Shown in pieces: positions 16,195 through 23,823 of a stretch of DNA of 64,000 nt. Within the stretch, counting starts at the first letter, position 1, and every line of letters begins with the position of its first letter. Under the pieces are notes generated by a model. That model was given only the letters and a program-made list of their open reading frames with translations, was not told where the DNA came from and did no database searches. Source of the stretch: Neolewinella lacunae. GTDB lineage: Bacteria; Bacteroidota; Bacteroidia; Chitinophagales; Saprospiraceae. The stretch spans positions 52,053 through 116,052 of the forward strand of contig NZ_JACSIT010000037.1 of NCBI RefSeq assembly GCF_014349155.1, read 5' to 3'. Both the position numbers and the translations under genes were made by a program.

Positions 16195-18305
16195 AGCGCC
16201 GGGCCGTAGTGGGCCTGGTTGGTAACCCCAATAGCGGGAAGTCCTCGTTGTTTAATGCACTAACTGGCTTGCGGCAGCGCATTGGTAATTTCCCGGGTGT
16301 CACGGTGGAAAAGAAGTCGGGGGAGATCGCCTTGGCCAGTGGGGTAGGGGTGGAGCTGGTGGATTTCCCCGGCGCTTATAGTTGCTACCCCACCAGCCTG
16401 GATGAGCGCCTCGTGGTGCAGGAACTGACCAACCCTAAAGGCGATCTTTTTCCGGACGCCATTCTGTACGTTGCCGACGTTACCAAACTCGACAAACACC
16501 TATTGCTTTTCACGCAGTTGCGGGACCTGGACTTGCCGATGATTCTCGTCCTCAACATGATGGACGTCATTCAGGAGACAGGGCTACAGGTAAACGTGGC
16601 CCGACTGAGCCGGGAGCTGGCGGTGCCGGTGCTGCTGGTCAGTGCCCGCGAAGGGCAGGGCCTGGAGGAACTGAAAACGGCCGTCGCTGACTTGCTTAAA
16701 GACCCGGCGAAGTACCGCCCCGAAGCCCCTTTTTACGAACCCGGTGCGCGGGCGCGCGATGTGCTGGCGGACCTCCGGCAGGAACTCCCCGCCCGCAACG
16801 ATTACCACGCACTTTTGCTGACCCACCACGCCAGTTGGCTGCGGCACATTCCGGAGGAGACCCGGCACCTGGTCCAGCAAGCCCGGGTGCGCCACGAATT
16901 CCACAGCCTCCGCGCCCAGGTGGAGGAAACGATGGAGCGCTACAACACCTTCGAGCCGATTGTGCGCGACAGCGTACGCTTTGCTGGCGACCAAGCCAGC
17001 CGGAGCGAGCGCCTGGACAACATCCTGACCCACCGCATCTGGGGGCCCCTCATCTTCCTGGCCGTAATGTTCTTGCTTTTTCAGGCCCTTTTCGCCTGGG
17101 CGGAGTGGCCGATGAACGGCATTGAGTGGGTTTTTGAGACCCTGGGCACGAGCGTCCGCGCCACCCTGGTGGAGGGCTGGCTGACGAACCTGCTCGTTGA
17201 CGGCATCATCGCGGGCCTGGGCGGGGTGTTGGTGTTCATTCCCCAAATTGCCATCCTGTTTTTCTTCATTGCCATTCTGGAAGAGGTGGGTTACCTGGCG
17301 CGGGCTGCTTACTTGTTTGACAGCCTGATGCAGCGCTTTGGCCTCAACGGGCGCTCGGTAGTGGCCCTCATCAGTGGCCACGCCTGCGCCATCCCGGCCA
17401 TCATGAGTACGCGCACCATTGCCAACTGGAAGGAGCGGCTGCTGACCATTATGGTGACGCCCCTGACCTCCTGTTCGGCGCGCATTCCGGTGTACGTCAT
17501 CCTCATCAGCTTTGCGGTTCCTAAGGAAACGTTTTGGGGCTTTGGTTTGCAAGGGTTGGCTTTCGCGGGGCTTTATTTCCTGGGGATTGCGGCGGCGATG
17601 CTCTCCGCCCTGGTCTTTAAGCTCGTCCTGAAAACCCCCGAACGCAGCTTCCTGATGCTGGAACTGCCCGAGTACCGGACGCCGGTGTGGCGCAACGTGG
17701 GGCTTACCGTCTGGCAAAAAGTGCGCACTTTCGTAGAGGAAGCGGGTAAAGTCATCCTCCTCATCAGCATTGTTCTGTGGGGGCTTTCTTCCTTTGGCCC
17801 ATCCCAGCGCATGGCCGCCGCAGAGGCCAACGCTGCGCGCATCAACCAGGAACTGGGCTACACCGGGGAAGCCGCCGAAGACGTCCTGGCCAGCGAACGC
17901 CTGGAAGCCAGTTACGCCGGCCTCCTGGGCAAAGCGATGGAGCCCGTCATCCGTCCCCTGGGCTACGACTGGAAGATCGGCATCGCCCTACTGGCCAGTT
18001 TTGCAGCGCGGGAGGTTTTCGTCGGTACGATGGCCACGATCTATTCCATTGGCAGCGTCGATGATGAGCTGCGGATCCGCGAACGGATGGCCGAAGAGAT
18101 AAACCCCCGCACGGGGCAGCCCGTTTATAACTCCGCGACGGCCTGGAGTCTGTTGATCTTCTACGTTTTTGCGATGATGTGCATGTCGACCCTGGCCGTC
18201 ACGCGCCGCGAAACGGGTGGGTGGAAGTGGCCGGCGATCCAGTTTACGTTTATGACGGTGCTGGCTTATTTTTCGGCTATGGGGGTTTATCAGGTGTTGA
18301 GTTAG
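16176..18305 (+). CDS. feoB: Ferrous iron transport protein B
   Basis: Inner-membrane Fe(II) transporter with an N-terminal G-protein domain; 709 aa. G1 GNPNSGKS at 16-23, G3 DFPGAYS, and G4 in the form LNMMD; the membrane part from about residue 290 holds the Gate motifs (ISGHACAIPAIMSTRTI, TSCSARIPVY) and a C-terminal helical region ending YFSAMGVYQVLS. The start was set at ATG 16176 by the G1 spacing; it overlaps feoA. It ends 4 nt from the convergent pth gene. Confidence 0.96.
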   Translation: MHNDQVKRRAVVGLVGNPNSGKSSLFNALTGLRQRIGNFPGVTVEKKSGEIALASGVGVELVDFPGAYSCYPTSLDERLVVQELTNPKGDLFPDAILYVADVTKLDKHLLLFTQLRDLDLPMILVLNMMDVIQETGLQVNVARLSRELAVPVLLVSAREGQGLEELKTAVADLLKDPAKYRPEAPFYEPGARARDVLADLRQELPARNDYHALLLTHHASWLRHIPEETRHLVQQARVRHEFHSLRAQVEETMERYNTFEPIVRDSVRFAGDQASRSERLDNILTHRIWGPLIFLAVMFLLFQALFAWAEWPMNGIEWVFETLGTSVRATLVEGWLTNLLVDGIIAGLGGVLVFIPQIAILFFFIAILEEVGYLARAAYLFDSLMQRFGLNGRSVVALISGHACAIPAIMSTRTIANWKERLLTIMVTPLTSCSARIPVYVILISFAVPKETFWGFGLQGLAFAGLYFLGIAAAMLSALVFKLVLKTPERSFLMLELPEYRTPVWRNVGLTVWQKVRTFVEEAGKVILLISIVLWGLSSFGPSQRMAAAEANAARINQELGYTGEAAEDVLASERLEASYAGLLGKAMEPVIRPLGYDWKIGIALLASFAAREVFVGTMATIYSIGSVDDELRIRERMAEEINPRTGQPVYNSATAWSLLIFYVFAMMCMSTLAVTRRETGGWKWPAIQFTFMTVLAYFSAMGVYQVLS

Positions 18306-18309
18306 CCCC

Positions 18310-18978
18310 TCACTCCCCCCCCTTAGGCGGTTTGGGATCACCCTTCCCCCCCCGCACATTATACTTATTCATCGTGTTTTGCAGGCCGTGCCCGCAAAAA
18401 TGCAGCGCCATTTCGGCGGCGGTATCCACCAGAGTGGGCAGGCCAGCTCGCTCCGCGCCGCTCCATTCGCTCAGCACGTAGTCGGCTTGCTGGCCGGGGT
18501 GGAAATTGCTGCCGATGCCGCAGCGCAGGCGGGCGTAGTCGTTGCCGCCGGTGAGTTGATCGATGCTTTTCAGGCCGTTGTGGCCGGCGTCCGAGCCCTT
18601 GCCGCGCAGGCGCAGTTGCCCAAAGTCGAGGTGCAAATCGTCGAGGATGACCAGCAGGTTTTCCTTCGGAACGTTCTCGGCCTGCAGCCAGTAGCGCACG
18701 GCCTTGCCGCTCAGGTTCATGAAGGTGTCGGGCTTGAGCAGGGTGATTTGCTTACCGCGGTGTTTGATGCGCGCCAGGAGGCCGTGGCTGCCGGATTGCC
18801 AGTCGTCGCTCAGCTTTTCCACCACGCGAAAACCGATGTTGTGGCGGGTATTTTCGTACTTGGGGCCCGGGTTGCCGAGGCCGACGATCAAAAATTTCAT
18901 GGTGGGGTCAGTTGTTTGGTCGGCGTCGGGGAACGCAGTTTGCCGGGGGCCGAAGAGCCGGCGCAGGAAGGTAAGCAT
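18310..18978 (-). CDS. pth: Peptidyl-tRNA hydrolase
   Basis: Releases peptides from peptidyl-tRNA that drops off ribosomes; 222 aa with the start at 18978. The core begins at residue 27 (MKFLIVGLGNPGPKYENTRHNIGF, with catalytic His in TRHN), followed by DTFMNLSGKAV, LDDLHLDFGQLRLRGKGSDAGHNGLKS and the RCGIG segment. The 26-residue N-terminal extension is supported by a TATCTTCG box that ends 4 nt before ATG 18978; a start at MKFL (18900) is the alternative. The C-terminal PKPPKGGE tail resembles translated C-rich repeat DNA. Convergent with feoB, 4 nt apart. Confidence 0.92.
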   Translation of the reverse strand: MLTFLRRLFGPRQTAFPDADQTTDPTMKFLIVGLGNPGPKYENTRHNIGFRVVEKLSDDWQSGSHGLLARIKHRGKQITLLKPDTFMNLSGKAVRYWLQAENVPKENLLVILDDLHLDFGQLRLRGKGSDAGHNGLKSIDQLTGGNDYARLRCGIGSNFHPGQQADYVLSEWSGAERAGLPTLVDTAAEMALHFCGHGLQNTMNKYNVRGGKGDPKPPKGGE

Positions 18979-18982
18979 GGGG

Positions 18983-18990
18983 CGAAGATA
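18983..18990 (-). promoter_or_regulatory. -7 box TATCTTCG of pth (leaderless type)
   Basis: Ends 4 nt before the ATG at 18978. Confidence 0.55.
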
Positions 18991-19008
18991 AGGGCGGGTT
19001 GTGTTTTT

Positions 19009-19024
19009 GCGCGGTCGCAGGTGC
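19009..19024 (-). repeat. NotI-core repeat, variant
   Basis: GCGCGGTCGCAGGTGC; one core change (GGTCGC for GGCCGC). In the divergent pth/tgt interval. Confidence 0.6.
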
Positions 19025-19052
19025 AAGGTTCCGGGACGCAATAGCAATGATG

Positions 19053-19200
19053 GCCTGTAGCGTCGGGTTTTAGCCCGACCAGGGGGTCGGGCTAAAGCCG
19101 CGACAATACCTTCCCGGCTAAATCCCGGGAGCACCTACCTTTGCCCCCTATGCAATTTACGCTGCACCATACCGATACCCACATCGCCGCCCCCTGCGCC
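19053..19200 (+). repeat. Tandem duplication unit 1 (promoter and first codons of tgt)
   Basis: 148-nt unit repeated at 19201-19345 with a few differences. It contains a long hairpin (19061-19080 with 19085-19105, about 20-bp stem), a TACCTTTG box (19136-19143) and a copy of the first codons of tgt. Confidence 0.85.
19136..19143 (+). promoter_or_regulatory. Duplicated -7 box TACCTTTG before the decoy tgt start
   Basis: Identical to the box at 19283-19290, and 6 nt before the decoy ATG at 19150. Confidence 0.5.
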
Positions 19201-19221
19201 GCCTGTAATGTCGGGCTTTAG
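19150..19221 (+). pseudogene. Decoy tgt start: 23-codon truncated reading frame
   Basis: Begins MQFTLHHTDTH as Tgt does, then diverges (IAAPCAACNVGL) and stops at TAG 19219-19221, which is supplied by the hairpin repeat of the second unit. Created by the 148-nt tandem duplication. It may be translated from a leaderless transcript, but a function is unproven. Confidence 0.65.
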
Positions 19222-19345
19222 CCCGACCAGGGGGTCGGGCTAAAGCCGCGACAATACCTTCCGGCTAAATCCCGGGAGCACCTACCTTTGCCCCCTATGC
19301 AATTTACGCTGCACCATACCGATACCCACACCGCCGCCCGCGCCG
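19201..19345 (+). repeat. Tandem duplication unit 2 (functional tgt promoter)
   Basis: Second unit, containing the hairpin TGTCGGGCTTTAGCCCGACC (19209-19228) with GGTCGGGCTAAAGCCGCGA (19233-19251), a TACCTTTG box and the true tgt start. Right boundary approximate. Confidence 0.8.
19283..19290 (+). promoter_or_regulatory. -7 box TACCTTTG of tgt (leaderless type)
   Basis: Ends 6 nt before the tgt ATG at 19297. Confidence 0.6.
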
Positions 19346-20430
19346 GTACCCTCCGCACCGACCACGGGGAAATCCCCACCCCCATTTTCATGCCCGTCGG
19401 GACGCTCGGCACCGTCAAGGGCGTCCACCAGCACGAGCTGCGGCAAGACGTCGGGGCCCGCATCATCCTCGGCAACACCTACCACCTCTACCTCCGGCCG
19501 GGCACCGAAGTGCTGGAAGCAGCGGGCGGCCTGCACCAGTTTATGGCCTGGGACGGGCCGATCCTGACCGACAGCGGAGGCTACCAGGTCTTCAGCCTAG
19601 CCCACCGGCGCAAGATCACCGAAGAAGGGGCCACTTTTGCCAGCCACATTGATGGCAGCAAGCACCTGTTTAGTCCGGAAAGCAGCCTCGGCATCCAGCG
19701 GAGCATCGGGGCCGACATCGTCATGGCCTTCGATGAGTGCCCACCTTACCCCAGCGAACGCCGCTATGCCGAGAACAGCATGCACCTCACCCACCGCTGG
19801 CTGGAAAGGTGCGTGGCTTTCATGGACGCTTCGGCTCCGCTGTACGGCCACAGCCAGGCGCTTTTCCCCATCGTCCAGGGCAGCAGCTACGACGACCTGC
19901 GGCGGGTGTCGGCGGAGTTCATCGCCGGCCAGGACCAACCCGGCAATGCCATCGGTGGCCTCTCCGTCGGGGAACCCATTGAAGACATGTACCGCATCAC
20001 GGCGCTCTGCTGCGAGATCCTCCCTGCCAGCAAACCCCGCTACCTGATGGGCGTTGGCACCCCGGCCAATATCCTGGAGTGCATCAGCCGGGGAGTGGAT
20101 ATGTTCGACTGTGTCTTGCCCAGCCGCAACGCCCGCCACGGCGTCTTGTATACCCGCCAGGGGATCATCAACATCAAAAACGCCCGTTGGCGGACTGATT
20201 ATTCTGTCCTCGACCCTGCACCTGCGGCCGCGCCCACTTCCCGCACCCACACGCGCGCCTACCTCCACCACCTCTTCCGCGTGAATGAGCTACTGGGGCC
20301 ACAAATCGCTACTCTCCACAACCTGGCCTTCTACCTCGGCCTCGTCACGGAGGCCAGGGAACGGATTCTGGACGGCAGTTTCGGCGCCTGGAAAGACCAG
20401 ATCCTGCCCGATCTGGAACGCAGGCTTTGA
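19297..20430 (+). CDS. tgt: Queuine tRNA-ribosyltransferase
   Basis: Exchanges the wobble guanine of GUN-anticodon tRNAs for preQ1 on the queuosine route; 377 aa. Visible: HGEIPTPIFMPVGTLG, the general-base Asp region LTDSGGYQVFSL (D92), GGLSVGEP, and the nucleophile region GVDMFDCVLPSRNARHG (D271). The loop that carries the zinc cysteines in the E. coli enzyme (DPxCxCxxC) reads DPAPAAAP here and is encoded by a NotI-core repeat. As I recall, Bacteroidota homologues also lack these cysteines, so the enzyme need not be inactive. Start ATG 19297 directly follows a -7 box. Confidence 0.95.
   Translation: MQFTLHHTDTHTAARAGTLRTDHGEIPTPIFMPVGTLGTVKGVHQHELRQDVGARIILGNTYHLYLRPGTEVLEAAGGLHQFMAWDGPILTDSGGYQVFSLAHRRKITEEGATFASHIDGSKHLFSPESSLGIQRSIGADIVMAFDECPPYPSERRYAENSMHLTHRWLERCVAFMDASAPLYGHSQALFPIVQGSSYDDLRRVSAEFIAGQDQPGNAIGGLSVGEPIEDMYRITALCCEILPASKPRYLMGVGTPANILECISRGVDMFDCVLPSRNARHGVLYTRQGIINIKNARWRTDYSVLDPAPAAAPTSRTHTRAYLHHLFRVNELLGPQIATLHNLAFYLGLVTEARERILDGSFGAWKDQILPDLERRL
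20218..20235 (+). repeat. NotI-core repeat inside tgt
   Basis: Exact GCACCTGCGGCCGCGCCC, read as APAAAP in the zinc-loop position of Tgt. Confidence 0.85.
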
Positions 20431-20589
20431 AAGAAATTTTTGATACCAGACGCCCCAAAATCTTGCTTGTTGGCACACTTTATCGTTGCGGCTAATACGT
20501 TAAATGTTGGTCCGAACGGCCAGTTTCCCCGCCCCGTATCGTGCTAAGGCCTTAACTTAGACCGAGCTGAACGAATCCCCACAAAACAA

Positions 20590-22035
20590 ATGGTATTGAC
20601 TAACTGCGCTACAACTGGCCTGGAAGCCTACGTGCCCACCGCCGAACGCCCCTGGGACGAAGCCCGGGTGCAACATCTTTTCCGACGCATTGGCTTCGGT
20701 GCCAAGCCCGACGAGATCGAGCAAGCCCTCGTTGCTGGCCCCGCAGCCACCATCGACCAACTCCTGACGGAAGCGTCTACCCGCCCCGACCGCCCGGAAC
20801 CTGAGTGGGCCTACTGGGATTACGACGCCTTCATGGCCGCCGAAGTCGATGTCTTCGAGTCTTATGCCCTCTGGGGCCAGGGCTTTTTGAAAGAAGCCCA
20901 GCAGTACGGCGTGCGGGAAAAACTCGTCCTGTTCTGGCACAACCACTTTGTGACCAAGTACGAGACCTACAGCTGCGCCAGCCATTACTACCAGTACTTT
21001 AAAGTGCTGACGGATAATGCGTTTGGTAACTTCCACGATTTTGTGATTGAGGTGACGAAAACGCCCGCCATGCTTTTCTTCCTCAATGGCTTTGAGAACA
21101 CGCGGCAGCAGCCCAACGAAAATTACGCCCGCGAACTGTTCGAGCTTTTCACCCTCGGCGTCAATAATGGTTACACGGAAGAAGACATCGTGGAGGCCAG
21201 CCGGGCACTGACGGGCTGGAACGGCTGGACGAGCTTCTGCGGCGCGGTGGAATGGGCCGAGTGGGGCTACGATCCGGGGGATAAGACCGTCTTTGGTCGC
21301 ACCGGCAACTTTAATTACGAAACCTTGATTGACGTCCTTTTCGAAGAACGTGGCGTACTGATTTCCGAGTTCATTTGCGGCAAACTTTACGCTTACTACG
21401 TCAATCGGGACCCCGATACGGAGGTGATCAGCGCCATGGCGCAGACTTTCCGGGCCAGTGGGTTTCAGATCATGCCCGTGCTGCGGGAGTTGTTCAGTAG
21501 CGCGCATTTTTTCGATGCGGCCAACGAAGGCGTGCTCGTCAAAAGTCCGTTGGAGCTGCTGACTTCCTTTATGCGGCAGGGCGACTTCGGGGAATTTGAA
21601 AACTCGGCAGGTTGGGGCTTCTGGGCCACGGCCAACATGGGCCAGTACCTGGGTGAGCCCCCCGATGTAGCAGGTTGGAAAGGCGACCGGGCCTGGATTG
21701 ATTCCAACCGCCTGACGCTGCGCTGGGATTTTATGGATGGCTTTTCCTGGGGCGTGCACAACGAAAGTGAGCAAACCTACCCGGCCTTTGCCAAGCGCCT
21801 TTCCGGCAACAGCAATTCGCCCGAGGTCATTGCCCGGGCCATTGTGGATTACTTCGTTCCGCGCGGCCTGGTGACGGAGGAGGCTTACGACATTGCCACC
21901 GATGCGCTGAAGTGGGAGATTCCTTCCAACTATTACGATACGGGCCAGTGGAACCTTGATTGGGATTCGGCGTCGTGGCAGATCACCGTTCTGTTGCGCC
22001 ACATTGGCCGGATGCCCGAATTCCAGTTGAACTAA
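20590..22035 (+). CDS. DUF1800 family protein
   Basis: 481 aa. The DUF1800 pattern is clear: HLFRRIGFGAKPDEI near the N-terminus, VLFWHNHFVT, NENYARELFELFTLGV and ALTGW in the middle, PPDVAGWKG near the end. No convincing signal peptide from the ATG at 20590. Function of the family is unknown; it is nearly always paired with a DUF1501 gene, as here (62 nt downstream), suggesting a joint envelope or surface role. Codon use like the neighbours. Confidence 0.88.
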   Translation: MVLTNCATTGLEAYVPTAERPWDEARVQHLFRRIGFGAKPDEIEQALVAGPAATIDQLLTEASTRPDRPEPEWAYWDYDAFMAAEVDVFESYALWGQGFLKEAQQYGVREKLVLFWHNHFVTKYETYSCASHYYQYFKVLTDNAFGNFHDFVIEVTKTPAMLFFLNGFENTRQQPNENYARELFELFTLGVNNGYTEEDIVEASRALTGWNGWTSFCGAVEWAEWGYDPGDKTVFGRTGNFNYETLIDVLFEERGVLISEFICGKLYAYYVNRDPDTEVISAMAQTFRASGFQIMPVLRELFSSAHFFDAANEGVLVKSPLELLTSFMRQGDFGEFENSAGWGFWATANMGQYLGEPPDVAGWKGDRAWIDSNRLTLRWDFMDGFSWGVHNESEQTYPAFAKRLSGNSNSPEVIARAIVDYFVPRGLVTEEAYDIATDALKWEIPSNYYDTGQWNLDWDSASWQITVLLRHIGRMPEFQLN

Positions 22036-22097
22036 TTAGCTCCTCCCAGTGCCTCGACCCGGTGGGCCGAGCGTGCTGAAAAAATATCGTCCGTTTT

Positions 22098-23720
22098 ATG
22101 GGACCAACTAACAATAACAAATCTACCCGGCCGGGTGAGCGCCTGAGCGATGGCCTGGCCCACCAGCAGGACCACAGCCGGCGGAACTTTCTCCGCAACC
22201 TCGGCATCATCGGTACCTCCGGTTTTTTACTGAACAAGATTCCGGTCAACGCCCTCGGCATGTCTCCGCTCATGGCGGCGCTGGCGGGTGCCGATGACGA
22301 CCGGGTTTTGGTGATGATCCGCCTCAAAGGCGGCAACGACGGCCTTAATACTTTGATTCCGATCCACGACTTTGGGACGTACCAGCGGCACCGGCCCGAC
22401 ATTTTCGTCCCCCGCAATGAGGTAGTCGATCTTACTTCCACCCTGGGCTTACACCCCCAGCTCGCTCCGCTGCGCAGCCTCTGGAACGAGGGGCAAATGC
22501 GGGTGGTGCAAAACGTGGGCTACCCTGGCCAAAACCTGAGCCACTTCCGTTCTTCCGACATCTGGGCGACGGCCTCCGACTCCGAAGAAGTCATCAACAG
22601 CGGCGTACTGGGGCGCTACCTGAGCATTCAGCACCCCGATTTCCTCAGCATGCCGCCGGCTACTCCCCCTGCCATCCAGATCGGTGGCCCGGGCAACCTG
22701 CTGTTCAACAACGCCGATGATTTCAACTACGCCATTTCTACGGAGAACCCCACACAGCTTTACCAGATTGCCCGCACGGGGCAGCTTTACGACGTGAACG
22801 ATGTGCCGGATTGCACCTACGGCGAACAGCTCAGTTACCTGCGGGCGGTGGCCAATACGACCTTCCGCTACGCGGGCGTGCTGGCCCAGGCCTACGACGC
22901 CGGGGAAAACTCCGCTGAGTACCGCAACGACCGGCTGGGCGACCAGCTTTCCCTCGTCGCCCGGATGCTGCGCGGAGGGCTGGGCACGCGCTTTTTCGTG
23001 GTCGAACTCGATGGCTTTGATACCCACGCCAACCAGGTGCGCGATCACGGCTACCTCTTGCAAAGCGTTGCAGAGAACGTGACTGCCTTTTTTGCCGACT
23101 TGAAGGCCGGGGCTATCGACGACCGGGTGCTGGCCATGACCTTCAGCGAATTCGGCCGCCGCATCTTCCAAAACGGCTCGGCGGGGACCGACCACGGCGC
23201 GGCCGCACCCTTGCTCCTCTTCGGCAAAGGCCTCAACGGCAATGGCATGACCGGCGGCTTGCCGGACATGAACGACGTGGACAATAACGACAATATGAAG
23301 TTCCAGGTCGACTTCCGCAACGTCTACGCCACCGTCCTGAGCAATTGGCTGTGCATCGATGGCGACCTGGTGGACAACATCATGGGCGCACCTTTCGAAA
23401 GGATGAGCGACCTGGGCCTATTCTGCCAAGGCACCACCAGTACCCGCAACCGCAACACTACGGAATTGCCCTTCAAAGCCTACCTGAGTGGCGGCGAGGT
23501 GGTCTTGGAATACGATCTCCCCACCAGTTCGCGGGTGGCCGTCCACTTCTTTGACGTCAGTGGCAAAAAGCTGAGTGCACCCTACAGTGGGCAGCAATTG
23601 GCTGGCGGGCACGTGCAGCGTTTCGCCCTCAACAGCGTGGGCTGGGCGTCGGGGCTCTACGTCGTCAGCCTGGAAGTGAACGGGAAGATGCACAGCCGCA
23701 AGTTGGGCGTTTTCCGCTAG
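22098..23720 (+). CDS. DUF1501 family protein with Tat-like signal and T9SS sorting domain
   Basis: 540 aa. A twin-arginine-like signal at about 27-45 (SRRNFLRNLG), then the DUF1501 (sulfatase-like fold) domain at about 55-435 with RLKGGNDGLNT, GQNLSHFRSSDIW, ELDGFDTHANQ and FSEFGRRI...GTDHGAAAP. Residues about 460-540 are a type IX secretion sorting domain (RVAVHFFDVSGKKL, SGLYVVSLEVNG). Tat export followed by T9SS would place it on or outside the outer membrane. Partner of the DUF1800 gene just upstream; function unknown. Confidence 0.88.
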   Translation: MGPTNNNKSTRPGERLSDGLAHQQDHSRRNFLRNLGIIGTSGFLLNKIPVNALGMSPLMAALAGADDDRVLVMIRLKGGNDGLNTLIPIHDFGTYQRHRPDIFVPRNEVVDLTSTLGLHPQLAPLRSLWNEGQMRVVQNVGYPGQNLSHFRSSDIWATASDSEEVINSGVLGRYLSIQHPDFLSMPPATPPAIQIGGPGNLLFNNADDFNYAISTENPTQLYQIARTGQLYDVNDVPDCTYGEQLSYLRAVANTTFRYAGVLAQAYDAGENSAEYRNDRLGDQLSLVARMLRGGLGTRFFVVELDGFDTHANQVRDHGYLLQSVAENVTAFFADLKAGAIDDRVLAMTFSEFGRRIFQNGSAGTDHGAAAPLLLFGKGLNGNGMTGGLPDMNDVDNNDNMKFQVDFRNVYATVLSNWLCIDGDLVDNIMGAPFERMSDLGLFCQGTTSTRNRNTTELPFKAYLSGGEVVLEYDLPTSSRVAVHFFDVSGKKLSAPYSGQQLAGGHVQRFALNSVGWASGLYVVSLEVNGKMHSRKLGVFR

Positions 23721-23737
23721 CGTGGGTATTGTTCAGT

Positions 23738-23767
23738 AAGGGGAGCTCCCCGCCGGGGGCTCCCCTT
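23738..23767 (+). terminator. Hairpin terminator after the DUF1501 gene
   Basis: Stem AAGGGGAGC/GCTCCCCTT with a 12-nt GC loop, 17 nt after the stop; no long T-run follows. Confidence 0.55.
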
Positions 23768-23808
23768 GCTCGTGCTTAGGGCGTATTTTTGCCACCAGCC
23801 ATTTTCGC

Positions 23809-23816
23809 TATCTTGG
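23809..23816 (+). promoter_or_regulatory. -7 box-like TATCTTGG
   Basis: Ends 7 nt before the ATG at 23824; last positions deviate from the consensus. Confidence 0.35.
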
Positions 23817-23823
23817 CGGCAAC

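Noticed and set aside
23196..23208. GGCGCGGCCGCACC inside the DUF1501 gene looks like another NotI-core repeat
   Set aside because: It encodes the conserved DUF1501 motif TDHGAAAP, and the match breaks after the 8-bp core, so coincidence is the simpler explanation.
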